This document shows positions 1 to 8,598 of a DNA stretch of 64,000 bases, one piece after another. The translations under genes and the position numbers were made by a program. Origin of the DNA: Virgibacillus proomii. Lineage in GTDB: Bacteria; Bacillota; Bacilli; Bacillales; Amphibacillaceae. A model generated the notes under the pieces. It was not told the origin of the DNA. It saw only the letters and a program-made list of their open reading frames with translations, and searched no databases. Numbering within the stretch: position 1 is the first letter of the stretch; each line of letters opens with the position of its first letter. The DNA lies in the NCBI RefSeq assembly GCF_900162615.1, contig NZ_FUFN01000008.1:1-64000 (forward strand), in the 5' to 3' direction.

Positions 1-110
1 TTCTTAGCTTCTCTCAAGATCTCTCTTGAGTTATTTCTTAGAAAAACAGAGACTGCTTTTCTTGACATACTGGTTGTTTTGTTCAGTTTTCAAAGAGCAA
101 ATATATAAAA
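1..110 (-). promoter_or_regulatory. rRNA operon leader with boxA antitermination motif
   Basis: Read on the minus strand, 109..97 is TGCTCTTTGAAAA, the boxA-like element typical of Bacillaceae rRNA leaders and 16S-23S spacers. A small hairpin (CTCAAGA / TCTTGAG, 14-31) follows. Two perfect sigma-A promoters just upstream on the same strand make a 16S leader more likely than a spacer. The rRNA genes themselves would lie left of the window. The rRNA identity is inferred, because no mature rRNA sequence is visible. Confidence 0.7.
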
Positions 111-121
111 CCAACCGATTG

Positions 122-150
122 ATTATAAACACTAAAACTAAATTTGTCAA
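122..150 (-). promoter_or_regulatory. sigma-A promoter P2 of leftward rRNA operon
   Basis: On the minus strand, TTGACA (150..145), a 17-nt spacer and TATAAT (127..122) match both consensus hexamers exactly. It fires leftwards towards the boxA leader and is the proximal member of a tandem pair. Confidence 0.85.
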
Positions 151-170
151 ATTTATAATCAATCTATTTG

Positions 171-208
171 CCGCGTTACAGTTAGAAATTACCTTTCCTC
201 TAACGCGG
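171..208. repeat. 8-bp inverted repeat between the tandem rRNA promoters
   Basis: CCGCGTTA (171-178) and TAACGCGG (201-208) are perfect inverted repeats. The predicted start of the P1 transcript falls at about 208, so a P1 RNA would begin with one arm of the hairpin. Confidence 0.6.
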
Positions 209-214
209 ATTATT

Positions 215-243
215 ATTATATCACCCAATAAACAAGCTGTCAA
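215..243 (-). promoter_or_regulatory. sigma-A promoter P1 of leftward rRNA operon
   Basis: On the minus strand, TTGACA (243..238), a 17-nt spacer and TATAAT (220..215) match consensus perfectly. This is the distal promoter of the tandem pair. The roughly 250 bp between it and the gene starting at 498 is AT-rich and shows no other feature. Confidence 0.85.
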
Positions 244-497
244 CACTCTTAATGTAAAATTATTAAACAAAATAACAATCAATAACCAATGACAGCAAAA
301 ACTATAATAACGTTTATAAATAAAAAAGTCAACATTATTTTAGCTATTCTCACAAAAAAATTAGTTTAATGGCTTTTTCCATGCATCCAATAATTTCTAA
401 ATATAGAAAGAACGGATAAAACTCTAAATAAATGACGGATAATTGATGTTATTCCAACACAAGCTAAGTTAAAAGCAATGTGATGGAGTGATGTCCA

Positions 498-1244
498 GTG
501 AAGCATAATAATTATATGTATTTAAGCTTCTTTTTGTTACTAATATTTCCACTTCAAGTTCAAGCAACTGAAGTGAAGCCCATATTAATTGAAACATACG
601 AAGCAGACATAACAAGTGATGGAAATAATGAAAAAATTGAATTAAAAGGTGTGCTTTTTTCTCCAGATTCAAAGTTTTATCAGCAACTATGGGCAGAAAT
701 TTCCTATCAGAAAAAAGAAAAGTGGAAAATTTATTATCCTGGGGGATACGACCCAACTTTACAATTTATCGATCTTAATCACGATAATAAAACTGATATT
801 TTCTACCAAAGCGCTACTGGAGGAAGTGGCGGTCTTTATAATTACCAATTAAATACAATTATAAATGATACGGTTCAAGAAATAGAACTTCCTGAGCAAA
901 TGTATTTAAGTGGTGTATTTAAGGATAATTTTAAAATTGAATTAAAACTGACAGCTACGAGTAAACCGATAATAATTGACGTAAAAAATCGAACAGAAGA
1001 TTATGTACGATTAGGTATATATGATCAACAAGGGGAACTGCTTTCTAAAAACAAAACAGTTATGATTGACCCAATCGCTTTTTTTGAACCATTGATAGTA
1101 AACGAGACTAAAGGGTACGGACTCAAGAGCTATCAACAAATTAGCGGTGCTTATCACGCCGATAGATTAGGGACAGTTGAAACAGTATGGTATTTTGAAA
1201 ATGACAATTGGATAATTTTGCAAACAAAGTGGGTGCCTGCCTAA
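498..1244 (+). CDS. secreted hypothetical protein with FG-GAP-like acidic motifs
   Basis: 248 aa. A GTG start at 498 follows GGAGTG with a 7-nt gap; an in-frame ATG at 516 is the alternative. Residues 1-23 form a signal peptide (MYLSFFLLLIF core, likely cleavage after VQA), so the protein should be exported. Two acidic loops, ADITSDGNNEKIEL (about 35-48) and DLNHDNKTDI (about 92-101), resemble the Asp-rich calcium-binding turns of FG-GAP/VCBS-type repeats. I do not recognise a named family. The gene stands alone between the divergent rRNA promoters and convergent leuS, and shares a bidirectional terminator with leuS. Function unknown; extracellular or wall-associated by inference. Confidence 0.7.
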   Translation: MKHNNYMYLSFFLLLIFPLQVQATEVKPILIETYEADITSDGNNEKIELKGVLFSPDSKFYQQLWAEISYQKKEKWKIYYPGGYDPTLQFIDLNHDNKTDIFYQSATGGSGGLYNYQLNTIINDTVQEIELPEQMYLSGVFKDNFKIELKLTATSKPIIIDVKNRTEDYVRLGIYDQQGELLSKNKTVMIDPIAFFEPLIVNETKGYGLKSYQQISGAYHADRLGTVETVWYFENDNWIILQTKWVPA

Positions 1245-1327
1245 ACTCTTCATCGCTTCTGACTAAAATAAGTAAGTTTAGAAAAGAATTTATTCCGTTT
1301 CCTCTTTCACCCTAACTTACATCATAA

Positions 1328-1373
1328 AAACACAAGCGGAGAATAATGAATTTATTCTCCGCTTGTGTTTTTT
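1328..1373. terminator. bidirectional terminator between the secreted protein gene and leuS
   Basis: A long perfect hairpin: an arm from AACACAAGCGGAGAATA pairs with TATTCTCCGCTTGTGTT, with A-runs on one side and T-runs on the other. It serves the rightward gene ending at 1244 and leftward leuS ending at 1398. Confidence 0.85.
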
Positions 1374-1397
1374 CAGATTACAATCTCAGAATTGCAG

Positions 1398-3812
1398 TTA
1401 ATTTGCTACAACATTGACTAACTTACCCGGGATAACAATCACTTTTCGAATTGTTTTTCCAGCAGTTAGCTCTTTTATCTTTTCATTCTCTAGCGCTTTT
1501 TTTTCTAATTCTTCTTTTGTAATATCTTTAGAAACAAGAAGTTTAGCTCGAACTTTCCCCATAATTTGCACAACTATTTCAATTTCATCTTCAACAAGCT
1601 TCGTTTCATCATAAGTTGGCCATGGCTCATAAGTGATAGTATTTGAATGACCCATAATTCCCCAAAGTTCCTCAGAAATATGCGGAGCAATTGGAGAAAG
1701 TAATTTAATAAAACCTTCTATATAGGATTTTGGAAGTTTTTCTGCTTTATAACATTCATTAATAAATACCATCATTTGTGAAATAGCTGTATTAAAATGC
1801 AAGTTATCAAAATCCTCAGTTACTTTTTTTACAGTTTCATGATAAACCTTATCTAAAGTATGATCATTTTCTTCTGCAATCTTATTGGACAACTCGCCTT
1901 TTTCATTCACCATTAGACGCCACACACGATCTAAAAAGCGTCTAGACCCATCAAGTCCTTTTTCCGACCATGCAATGGAAGCATCTAGCGGCCCCATAAA
2001 CATTTCATAAAGCCGTAGTGTATCTGCACCGTGTGATTCCAAAACATCATCTGGATTTACGACGTTTCCTTTTGACTTACTCATTTTTTCATTGCCTTTT
2101 CCAAGAATCATTCCTTGGTTAAATAATTTCATAAATGGTTCTTTTGTTGAAACAACTCCAATGTCATATAAGAACTTGTGCCAAAAGCGTGCGTATAATA
2201 AATGAAGAACGGCGTGCTCTGCACCACCAATGTAAAGATCTACCGGCAACCACTTTTCTAGTGCCTTCGGGTCAGCAATTTTATCTGGATTATTCGGATC
2301 AATATATCGTAAATAATACCAACAGCTTCCCGCCCATTGAGGCATGGTGTTTGTCTCTCTTCTACCTTTTTTGCCTGTTTTTGGATCTATTACATTTACC
2401 CATTCCTCACAGTTTGCTAATGGAGATTCACCAGTGCCCGACGGCTTAATATTATCCATCTCAGGTAGTTTTAATGGTAGTTCTTCTTCTGGAACAGTAG
2501 TCATTGTCCCATCTTCCCAATGAATAATTGGAATTGGTTCTCCCCAATAGCGTTGACGTGCAAATAACCAATCACGAAGTCGGTATGTTACCTTTTTTGT
2601 ACCTTTTCCGTTTTCCTCTAACCATTCGATCATACGGGTAATAGCAGTATCTTTATTCAATCCGTTTAAGAAATCAGAATGAACCAGCTTTCCATCACCC
2701 GTATACGCTTCTTTAGAGATATCTCCTCCAGAAACTACTTCAACAATTGGCAAATTAAACGTAGTAGCAAATTCATAATCTCGTTCATCATGTGCAGGAA
2801 CCGCCATAATTGCCCCTGTTCCATAGCTCATTAATACATAATCAGCAATCCAGATTGGTATTTTTGCTCCATTAGCAGGGTTTATCGCGTACGCACCTGT
2901 AAAGACACCGGTTTTATCTTTAGCTAAATCAGTTCTTTCAAGATCTGACTTCGTTTCAATCGTATGAATATATTGATCTACAGCTTCTTTCTGCTCAGCT
3001 GTAACAATTTTTTTAACCAGTGGATGCTCTGGTGCTAACACTGCATAAGTAGCGCCAAACAGCGTATCTGGTCTTGTTGTAAACACTGTAAATTCCTCAT
3101 CTATGGAATCAATCGCAAAACGAACCTCGGCACCTTCTGATCGCCCTATCCAATTTCGTTGCATTTCTTTTAAGCTTTCTGGCCAATCTAATTCTTCTAA
3201 ATCCTCTAATAACCTATCTGCATAAGCGGTTATTCGTAGCATCCACTGCTTCATTGGCTTGCGAATCACAGGATGACCGCCTCGCTCACTTTTCCCGTCA
3301 ATTACTTCTTCATTAGCAAGTACCGTTCCTAATGCTGGACACCAGTTCACAGCAACTTCATCCATATAAGCTAACCCATGTTCATATAACTTAATAAAAA
3401 TCCATTGTGTCCATTTATAATAATTAGGATCCATCGTACTTAATTCTCTGTCCCAATCATACGAAAATCCAAGTGCTTGTATTTGCCGTTTAAAAACAGC
3501 TATATTCTTTTTCGTAAAATCTTCCGGACTATTTCCGGTATCTAACGCATATTGTTCCGCCGGAAGACCAAATGCATCCCATCCCATCGGGTGCAGGACT
3601 TCATATCCCTGCATTCGTTTCATTCTGGAAATAATATCTGTAGCAGTATAACCTTCCGGATGTCCGACATGTAGTCCAGCTCCAGATGGATAAGGAAACA
3701 TATCTAAAGCATACATTTTTTTCTTATTGGAGTACGTATTTGTTTTAAATGTTTTATTTTCCAGCCAATGCTGTTGCCATTTCTTTTCAATTTGCTGATG
3801 ATGAAAGCTCAT
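1398..3812 (-). CDS. leuS: leucyl-tRNA synthetase
   Basis: 804 aa, the usual length for bacterial LeuRS. The class I enzyme charges tRNA-Leu with leucine using ATP in the cytoplasm. The HIGH signature appears as HVGH (residues 48-51), preceded by FPYPSGAGL. The KMSKS loop is intact at about 576-580. Between them lies the CP1 editing domain, with the TTRPDTLFGATY motif typical of LeuRS. The ATG start is preceded by an AGGAGG-type site. A T-box leader lies upstream on the same strand, so expression should respond to uncharged tRNA-Leu. The gap from T-box terminator to start codon is unusually long (about 560 bp) and holds repeat DNA. Confidence 0.98.
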   Translation of the reverse strand: MSFHHQQIEKKWQQHWLENKTFKTNTYSNKKKMYALDMFPYPSGAGLHVGHPEGYTATDIISRMKRMQGYEVLHPMGWDAFGLPAEQYALDTGNSPEDFTKKNIAVFKRQIQALGFSYDWDRELSTMDPNYYKWTQWIFIKLYEHGLAYMDEVAVNWCPALGTVLANEEVIDGKSERGGHPVIRKPMKQWMLRITAYADRLLEDLEELDWPESLKEMQRNWIGRSEGAEVRFAIDSIDEEFTVFTTRPDTLFGATYAVLAPEHPLVKKIVTAEQKEAVDQYIHTIETKSDLERTDLAKDKTGVFTGAYAINPANGAKIPIWIADYVLMSYGTGAIMAVPAHDERDYEFATTFNLPIVEVVSGGDISKEAYTGDGKLVHSDFLNGLNKDTAITRMIEWLEENGKGTKKVTYRLRDWLFARQRYWGEPIPIIHWEDGTMTTVPEEELPLKLPEMDNIKPSGTGESPLANCEEWVNVIDPKTGKKGRRETNTMPQWAGSCWYYLRYIDPNNPDKIADPKALEKWLPVDLYIGGAEHAVLHLLYARFWHKFLYDIGVVSTKEPFMKLFNQGMILGKGNEKMSKSKGNVVNPDDVLESHGADTLRLYEMFMGPLDASIAWSEKGLDGSRRFLDRVWRLMVNEKGELSNKIAEENDHTLDKVYHETVKKVTEDFDNLHFNTAISQMMVFINECYKAEKLPKSYIEGFIKLLSPIAPHISEELWGIMGHSNTITYEPWPTYDETKLVEDEIEIVVQIMGKVRAKLLVSKDITKEELEKKALENEKIKELTAGKTIRKVIVIPGKLVNVVAN

Positions 3813-4022
3813 TTTTCTTCCTCCTTTAATTATAACGACGATAATTACTATCGTTGATAGCAGTTCATCTTTTATTACCTTCTAAATAAGTCATAGTAGA
3901 GACAAAGTCAAAAAGACAACTAGGTAGTAACGTATAGACTATCAAGTTTTGCACAACATCGAAATTTTTTCCTACAACTTAAAAATTTTGTAAACGTTGC
4001 TAAAGCAACTTCTGTTTTTGCC

Positions 4023-4370
4023 AACATGAAAAGAGCTCCGTTAGTGATGTACAAACAGAAGAACTTCTGAAGCGATAAAGTGAAACTTCATTTCATGAAA
4101 CGTTTTCCCAAGGAATGCTAGTATCGCAAGGGTATGACCTAAAGGGCCCCTGAACCAATCGGGTATTTAAAAGCCGTCTAAAACAGGGGTATGCCTACGT
4201 CTAAAGCAATAAGCCCTTTTTTTGTCGCCCTTCCCTTAGATTCAAGGGGATGTTGACTTTCATAGAAAAAAGACCGAAGTTTGCTAGTCGATCTTTAAGC
4301 TTTGTTAGACAAAGTTACTTTAAATAAGATATCGCCATGTAAAAACGGATGTCGTTTTCTAGAAAATAAA
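4023..4370 (+). repeat. composite dispersed repeat (R5 + truncated PATE-like copy A + R3) in the leuS leader
   Basis: Three modules recur elsewhere in the window. R5 (about 4030-4079, motif CGTTAGTGATG and AGAACTTCTGA) also occurs near 29470, 57915 and 60290. Copy A of the PATE-like element starts GTGAAAC at 4080 after GATAAA and is truncated at about 4176. R3 (about 4176-4350, motif CTAAAACAGGGGTATGCC, then TAAGCCC and TTAGATTC) also occurs at 19440-19610 and 58115-58280. The remaining 3813-4022 has no recognisable feature beyond the leuS ribosome binding site. The block sits between the T-box terminator and leuS. Confidence 0.8.
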
Positions 4371-4371
4371 A

Positions 4372-4612
4372 AAAAGCAACCCACCCCTCACAAAAGGGAC
4401 GAGAAGCTTTTCCCGCGGTACCACCCAGCTTAATGCATCATTAGCATTCACTTCATATCCGTAACGTGGATAGACGACAGAAGCTACATATCACCTCTGT
4501 AACGACTAAGGCGAGTTCATAAATATACAAGGACAGTTTTCACCAACCACTGTCTCTCTTTTCTTGCATGGATTTACTACTACTCCTTAGTATTGTCGTT
4601 ATCATATATGGT
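4372..4612 (-). promoter_or_regulatory. T-box riboswitch upstream of leuS
   Basis: On the minus strand the diagnostic T-box GGGTGGTACCGCGGG lies at about 4425..4411. It is followed by a GC-rich hairpin and a U-run ending near 4372, the terminator of the expression platform. Upstream, the AGAGAGACAGTGGTTGGTG segment and the TGAACTCGCC segment fit Stem I. CTC there is a plausible Leu specifier codon (inferred). T-boxes sense uncharged tRNA and permit readthrough when it accumulates. The distance to leuS (about 560 bp) is far longer than usual. Confidence 0.93.
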
Positions 4613-4622
4613 ATTATATCGA

Positions 4623-4651
4623 ATTTTAATGAATTAGAATCGCTTTGTCAA
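4623..4651 (-). promoter_or_regulatory. sigma-A promoter of the leuS T-box leader
   Basis: On the minus strand, TTGACA (4651..4646), a 17-nt spacer and TAAAAT (4628..4623) lie just upstream of the T-box transcript. A second -10-like TATAAT lies at about 4619. Confidence 0.65.
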
Positions 4652-4711
4652 GACAATCCACTACGCAATCTGATAAAATAAGACATAATCACTATGGAAA
4701 AGGAGTATACC

Positions 4712-5278
4712 ATGTTACACGGAATTCTGCATTACGCACACTACTTATTGGAAGCTACACTTGAAAAAAACGAAACTGTTATTGATGCAACTTGTGGAAA
4801 CGGGAACGATACCCTTTTTTTAAGTAATGTTGTTGGTGATAATGGTCATGTGTTTGCTTTTGACATCCAAACAGAAGCTATCCAAGCAACCCGACAAAAG
4901 TTAATAGAAAATGGGAAGACGAATGTCACTGTCATTCATGATAGTCATGCAAATTTGAAAAAATATCTACCTTCAAATGACATATTACTAGGTGGAGCAG
5001 TATTTAATCTCGGCTATTTACCAAGAAGCGATAAAACGGTTATTACTAAAGCTGAATCAACGATTAAAGCGATAGATACCATTTTACACTTTCTAAAACC
5101 AAATGGCATAATAGTTTTAGTTGTTTATCACGGACATAAGGGCGGTAAAGAAGAAAAAAAAGCTATTTTAAAACATGTAATAAGGTTAAATCAGCGTCGA
5201 TACCATGTCTTGCAATATGGCTTTATTAATCAAAAAAACAATCCTCCATTCATTATCGCTATTCAAAAAAGAGCCTAG
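4712..5278 (+). CDS. mnmM: tRNA mnm5s2U34 biosynthesis methyltransferase MnmM (YtqB)
   Basis: 188 aa from the ATG at 4712, preferred because AAGGAG lies 6 nt upstream. An upstream ATG at 4694 would include that ribosome binding site in coding sequence. Class I SAM-dependent methyltransferase fold: motif I is DATCGNGNDT (about 25-34), and the HDSHANL and FNLGYLPRSDK segments are characteristic of the YtqB family. In B. subtilis YtqB/MnmM methylates the 5-aminomethyl group of wobble uridine in tRNA; here that function is by family assignment. It is divergent from leuS, as expected for the leuS-ytqB neighbourhood. Confidence 0.9.
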   Translation: MLHGILHYAHYLLEATLEKNETVIDATCGNGNDTLFLSNVVGDNGHVFAFDIQTEAIQATRQKLIENGKTNVTVIHDSHANLKKYLPSNDILLGGAVFNLGYLPRSDKTVITKAESTIKAIDTILHFLKPNGIIVLVVYHGHKGGKEEKKAILKHVIRLNQRRYHVLQYGFINQKNNPPFIIAIQKRA

Positions 5279-5503
5279 ACTAAGTATGTATATTAATGAA
5301 AGAATAATTTGGAATGATCACCTAACATGACAATTTGGTATGGTTAAAATAGTAAGTAGCTAATTAAATTAGGTCCTTACTTTCTCTTAAGAAATGTCCA
5401 AAAAACTTACAAGTATGTTTCCAGTCTTTCCAATTAAGAGACACTTCCTGTTTTTCCACTCGAACCTGTATCCACTACTTACGGTTTGTTTTACCTAGTT
5501 TGC

Positions 5504-5550
5504 ACAGTAGGCAATAGTCTCGGCCCAGAAGCTTGGCTATTGCCTACTGT
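5504..5550. repeat. 14-bp perfect inverted repeat between mnmM and adhE
   Basis: ACAGTAGGCAATAG (5504-5517) and CTATTGCCTACTGT (5537-5550) can form a long hairpin with a 19-nt loop. No T-run follows on either side, so it is not a standard intrinsic terminator. It may still serve mnmM. The rest of 5279-5500 shows nothing recognisable. Confidence 0.6.
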
Positions 5551-5689
5551 TAGTTACTAAAGCTTTCCTCAAAAGTTAATTCCCCTTGTGTACATCAATA
5601 AAACAGTATCTGTTTTACAATTTTTATTGTCTGTTCACAAAAAATACATAATACTATTACATCAACCTTGTAAACGTTTCATTGTTATA

Positions 5690-5703
5690 GTACAGCGTTT
5701 ACA
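5690..5703 (-). promoter_or_regulatory. possible catabolite-responsive (cre-like) site upstream of adhE
   Basis: On the minus strand TGTAAACGCTGTAC matches 12 of 14 positions of the CcpA consensus. A second, poorer half-match (TGTAAACGTTTCA) lies at about 5669. Carbon control of adhE would be plausible; the match alone is weak evidence. Confidence 0.3.
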
Positions 5704-5714
5704 CTAAAATTAAC

Positions 5715-5732
5715 TTGCTCAATACTTCACAA
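5715..5732. promoter_or_regulatory. Rex-like operator 1 upstream of adhE
   Basis: TTGCTCAATACTTCACAA: the right half TTCACAA is a perfect half-site of the Rex palindrome (TTGTGAA-N4-TTCACAA), the left half is degenerate. It lies just upstream of the putative -35 region. Rex senses NADH/NAD+ and commonly represses adhE. Confidence 0.6.
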
Positions 5733-5740
5733 ACTTAATA

Positions 5741-5769
5741 TAGAAATTTATTAAAAGACGATATATAAT
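5741..5769 (+). promoter_or_regulatory. putative adhE promoter
   Basis: TAGAAA (4/6 to the -35 consensus), a 17-nt spacer and a perfect TATAAT (5764-5769). It is bracketed by the two Rex-like sites, which fits regulated initiation. Confidence 0.5.
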
Positions 5770-5784
5770 GAAATTGTAAAGAGA

Positions 5785-5802
5785 TTGATCAATACTTCAC
5801 AA
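5785..5802. promoter_or_regulatory. Rex-like operator 2 upstream of adhE
   Basis: TTGATCAATACTTCACAA shares CAATACTTCACAAACTT with operator 1, 70 bp downstream of it. It lies between the -10 box and the ribosome binding site, a position where a bound repressor would block transcription. Confidence 0.6.
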
Positions 5803-5823
5803 ACTTTTAAAGGAGGCTTTATC

Positions 5824-8427
5824 ATGACTACTAAAACAAAAGTAAGTTCCCCAAAGGAGCAAGTTTCTCATACAATCGATCAACTAGTAGTTAACGCAGA
5901 GCGTGCTTTAGATGAATTCAAAAAATTAGACCAACAAGCAATTGATGCGATTGTTAAGGAAATGGCTTTGGCTGGAATTGATAAACATATGGAATTAGCA
6001 AAGTTAGCGATTGAAGAAACTGGTCGCGGAGTCTTTGAGGATAAAGTAATCAAAAATATTTTCGCAACTGAATATATTTATCATAACATAAAATATGATA
6101 AAACGGTTGGCATTATTAATGAAAACGAATTGGAAGGTGTTGAAGAGTATGCTGAACCAGCAGGAGTTGTCTGTGGTATAACACCTGTTACTAATCCAAC
6201 ATCGACAACCATGTTCAAATCATTAATTTCAATTAAGACTAGAAATCCAATTATTTTTGCCTTTCATCCATCCGCGCAAAAAAGTAGTAGTTATGCAGCA
6301 AAAATTCTGCTGGATGCTGCAGTAAAAGCTGGTGCACCGAAAAATTGTATTCAATGGATAGAAACTCCTTCTATTGACGCAACAAAAACGCTAATGAATC
6401 ATCCTGGTGTATCATTAATCCTTGCAACTGGTGGAGCAGGAATGGTGAAATCTGCCTATAGTTCTGGAAAACCTGCACTCGGCGTTGGGCCTGGAAACGT
6501 ACCATGCTATATTGAAAAAACAGCTATGATTAAACGTGCTGTGAACGATCTTATTCTTTCTAAAACTTTTGATAATGGTATGATTTGTGCGTCCGAACAA
6601 GCAGTAATCATTGATAAAGAAATCTATGATACGGTTAAACAAGAACTTATAACAAATAGATGTCACTTTTTAACGAATGACGAAATTAAGAAAGTTGGAA
6701 AGCTCGTAATCAATCCAACAACATGTGCTGTTAATCCAGATATTGTAGGAAAACCTGCATATGAAATCGCCAAAATGGCAGGAGTAAATGTAGAAAAAAA
6801 TACGAAGATTCTTATTGCTGAACTCGAAGGCGTTGGTCCTGAATTTCCGCTATCCAGAGAAAAGTTAAGTCCTGTCCTGGCTTGTTACAAGGTAAATTCC
6901 ACGGAAGAAGGAATAAAAAGGGCGGAAGAAATGCTACATTTTGGTGGATTAGGACATTCTGCAGTGATTCATTCAACCGATGATGACATCATAGAAAAAT
7001 ATTCACATCGTATGAAAGCGGGAAGAATCATTGTAAACTCTCCTTCTTCTCAAGGAGCAATCGGCGATATTTATAATGCTCACATGCCTTCTCTGACTTT
7101 AGGGTGTGGAACATATGGAGGTAACTCTGTCTCTACGAATGTTGGCACCATAAACCTGATAAACATTAAAAAAACAGCACGGAGGAAAAATAATATGCAA
7201 TGGTTTAAGCTACCTCCTAAAATTTATTTTGAAAGAAATGCAATTCAATATTTAGAAAAAATGCCGGATATATCAAAAGCTTTTATTGTCACCGATCCAG
7301 TTATGGTTAAGCTTGGCTATGTAGATAAAGCACTGTATTATTTACGGAAGCGCCCTGATTACGTGCATTGTGAAATTTTCTCTGATGTCGAAGCAGATCC
7401 ATCGATTGATACCATCCAAAAAGGTACAGAAATGATGCGCCAATTTAAGCCTGATGTGATAATTGCTCTTGGTGGCGGTTCACCTATGGATGCGGCTAAA
7501 GCAATGTGGCTATTTTATGAGTATCCGGAAGTCGATTTCCATGAATTAAAACAAAAATTTATGGACATTCGCAAGCGAATTGTTAAATATCCAAAATTAG
7601 GAAAGCTAGCAAAATTTGTTGCCGTGCCAACTACATCTGGAACAGGATCAGAAGTTACTTCTTTCACAGTTATTACCGATAAAAAAGCCAATATGAAATA
7701 TCCATTAGCCGATTATGAATTAACACCAGATGTAGCAATAGTAGATCCGCAATTTGTTATGTCTGTACCAAAACAAGTAACTGCTGATACAGGGATGGAC
7801 GTTTTAACACATGCGATTGAAGCGTATGTGTCTAATATGGCAAATGACTATACGGATGGTTTAGCCATAAAAGCAATCCAATTAGTATTTGAATATTTAC
7901 CAAAAGCATATCATAATGGAAATGATGCTTTAGCAAGAGAAAAAATGCATAATGCATCTACAATTGCAGGAATGGCATTTTCCAACGCGTTTTTAGGTAT
8001 TAACCATTCCCTCGCCCATAAATTAGGTGCTGCATTTAATATTGCACATGGCCGAGCAAATACGATTCTACTTCCACATGTTATTCGCTACAATGCACAA
8101 AAACCGGAAAAATTCGTCTCATTTCCGAAGTATGAATATTTTATTGCTGACAAGCGCTATGCAGAAATTGCAGCTACGTTGAATCTTCCGGCAAGAACAG
8201 TAGAGGAAGGTGTTGAAAGCTTAGTACAAGCTATCATTAAACTTGCAAAGGAATTAAATATTCCAATGAGCATGAAAGATGCAGGAATAAATGAACAAGA
8301 ATTTGAAGCACAAGTAGATGAACTTGCTGAATTAGCTTTCGAAGATCAATGTACAACGGCAAATCCAAAACTTCCATTAGTTACGGAATTAGCCGAAATT
8401 TATCGAAAAGCATATAAAGGAGTTTAG
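5824..8427 (+). CDS. adhE: bifunctional acetaldehyde-CoA / alcohol dehydrogenase AdhE
   Basis: 867 aa from ATG 5824, behind AAAGGAGG with a 7-nt gap. The N-terminal CoA-acylating aldehyde dehydrogenase half (about 1-440) has the catalytic Cys255 in NGMICASEQ. The C-terminal iron-dependent alcohol dehydrogenase half starts at about 458 and carries GGGSPMDAAK, the metal-site histidines in DVLTHAIEAY and in HSLAHKLGAAFNIAHG. It reduces acetyl-CoA to ethanol and regenerates NAD+ in fermentation, in the cytoplasm as spirosomes in known members. The linker codons contain an internal GGAGG 9 nt before Met458. Regulation: two Rex-like boxes flank the promoter. Confidence 0.97.
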   Translation: MTTKTKVSSPKEQVSHTIDQLVVNAERALDEFKKLDQQAIDAIVKEMALAGIDKHMELAKLAIEETGRGVFEDKVIKNIFATEYIYHNIKYDKTVGIINENELEGVEEYAEPAGVVCGITPVTNPTSTTMFKSLISIKTRNPIIFAFHPSAQKSSSYAAKILLDAAVKAGAPKNCIQWIETPSIDATKTLMNHPGVSLILATGGAGMVKSAYSSGKPALGVGPGNVPCYIEKTAMIKRAVNDLILSKTFDNGMICASEQAVIIDKEIYDTVKQELITNRCHFLTNDEIKKVGKLVINPTTCAVNPDIVGKPAYEIAKMAGVNVEKNTKILIAELEGVGPEFPLSREKLSPVLACYKVNSTEEGIKRAEEMLHFGGLGHSAVIHSTDDDIIEKYSHRMKAGRIIVNSPSSQGAIGDIYNAHMPSLTLGCGTYGGNSVSTNVGTINLINIKKTARRKNNMQWFKLPPKIYFERNAIQYLEKMPDISKAFIVTDPVMVKLGYVDKALYYLRKRPDYVHCEIFSDVEADPSIDTIQKGTEMMRQFKPDVIIALGGGSPMDAAKAMWLFYEYPEVDFHELKQKFMDIRKRIVKYPKLGKLAKFVAVPTTSGTGSEVTSFTVITDKKANMKYPLADYELTPDVAIVDPQFVMSVPKQVTADTGMDVLTHAIEAYVSNMANDYTDGLAIKAIQLVFEYLPKAYHNGNDALAREKMHNASTIAGMAFSNAFLGINHSLAHKLGAAFNIAHGRANTILLPHVIRYNAQKPEKFVSFPKYEYFIADKRYAEIAATLNLPARTVEEGVESLVQAIIKLAKELNIPMSMKDAGINEQEFEAQVDELAELAFEDQCTTANPKLPLVTELAEIYRKAYKGV

Positions 8428-8558
8428 CTGTTCGATTATAATCAAATCATTCAAACTAGCACGGAATAAAACTCTATCATTAAATAAAAAACGTTCTTTA
8501 CTTCGTTTTCTATCTCCACACGGTATTAGCCTACCCGTGAACGGAAGAAACGTTAGCC

Positions 8559-8598
8559 GACCGCTCTTACTCTTACTTATGGGTATGGGCGGTCTTTT
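8559..8598 (+). terminator. possible adhE terminator overlapping the 3' end of ytpB
   Basis: GACCGC (8559-8564) pairs with GCGGTC (8589-8594), followed by TTTT. The loop contains the stop codon of convergent ytpB. The stem is short. Confidence 0.4.

Noticed and set aside
31..292. Overlapping open frames of about 85 codons on both strands at the left edge
   Set aside because: They lie over perfect rRNA promoters and leader sequence, have no ribosome binding sites and are very AT-biased.
5669..5681. TGTAAACGTTTCA as a CcpA site
   Set aside because: The right half is one base short of the consensus spacing; only the neighbouring site at 5690-5703 was kept, with low confidence.
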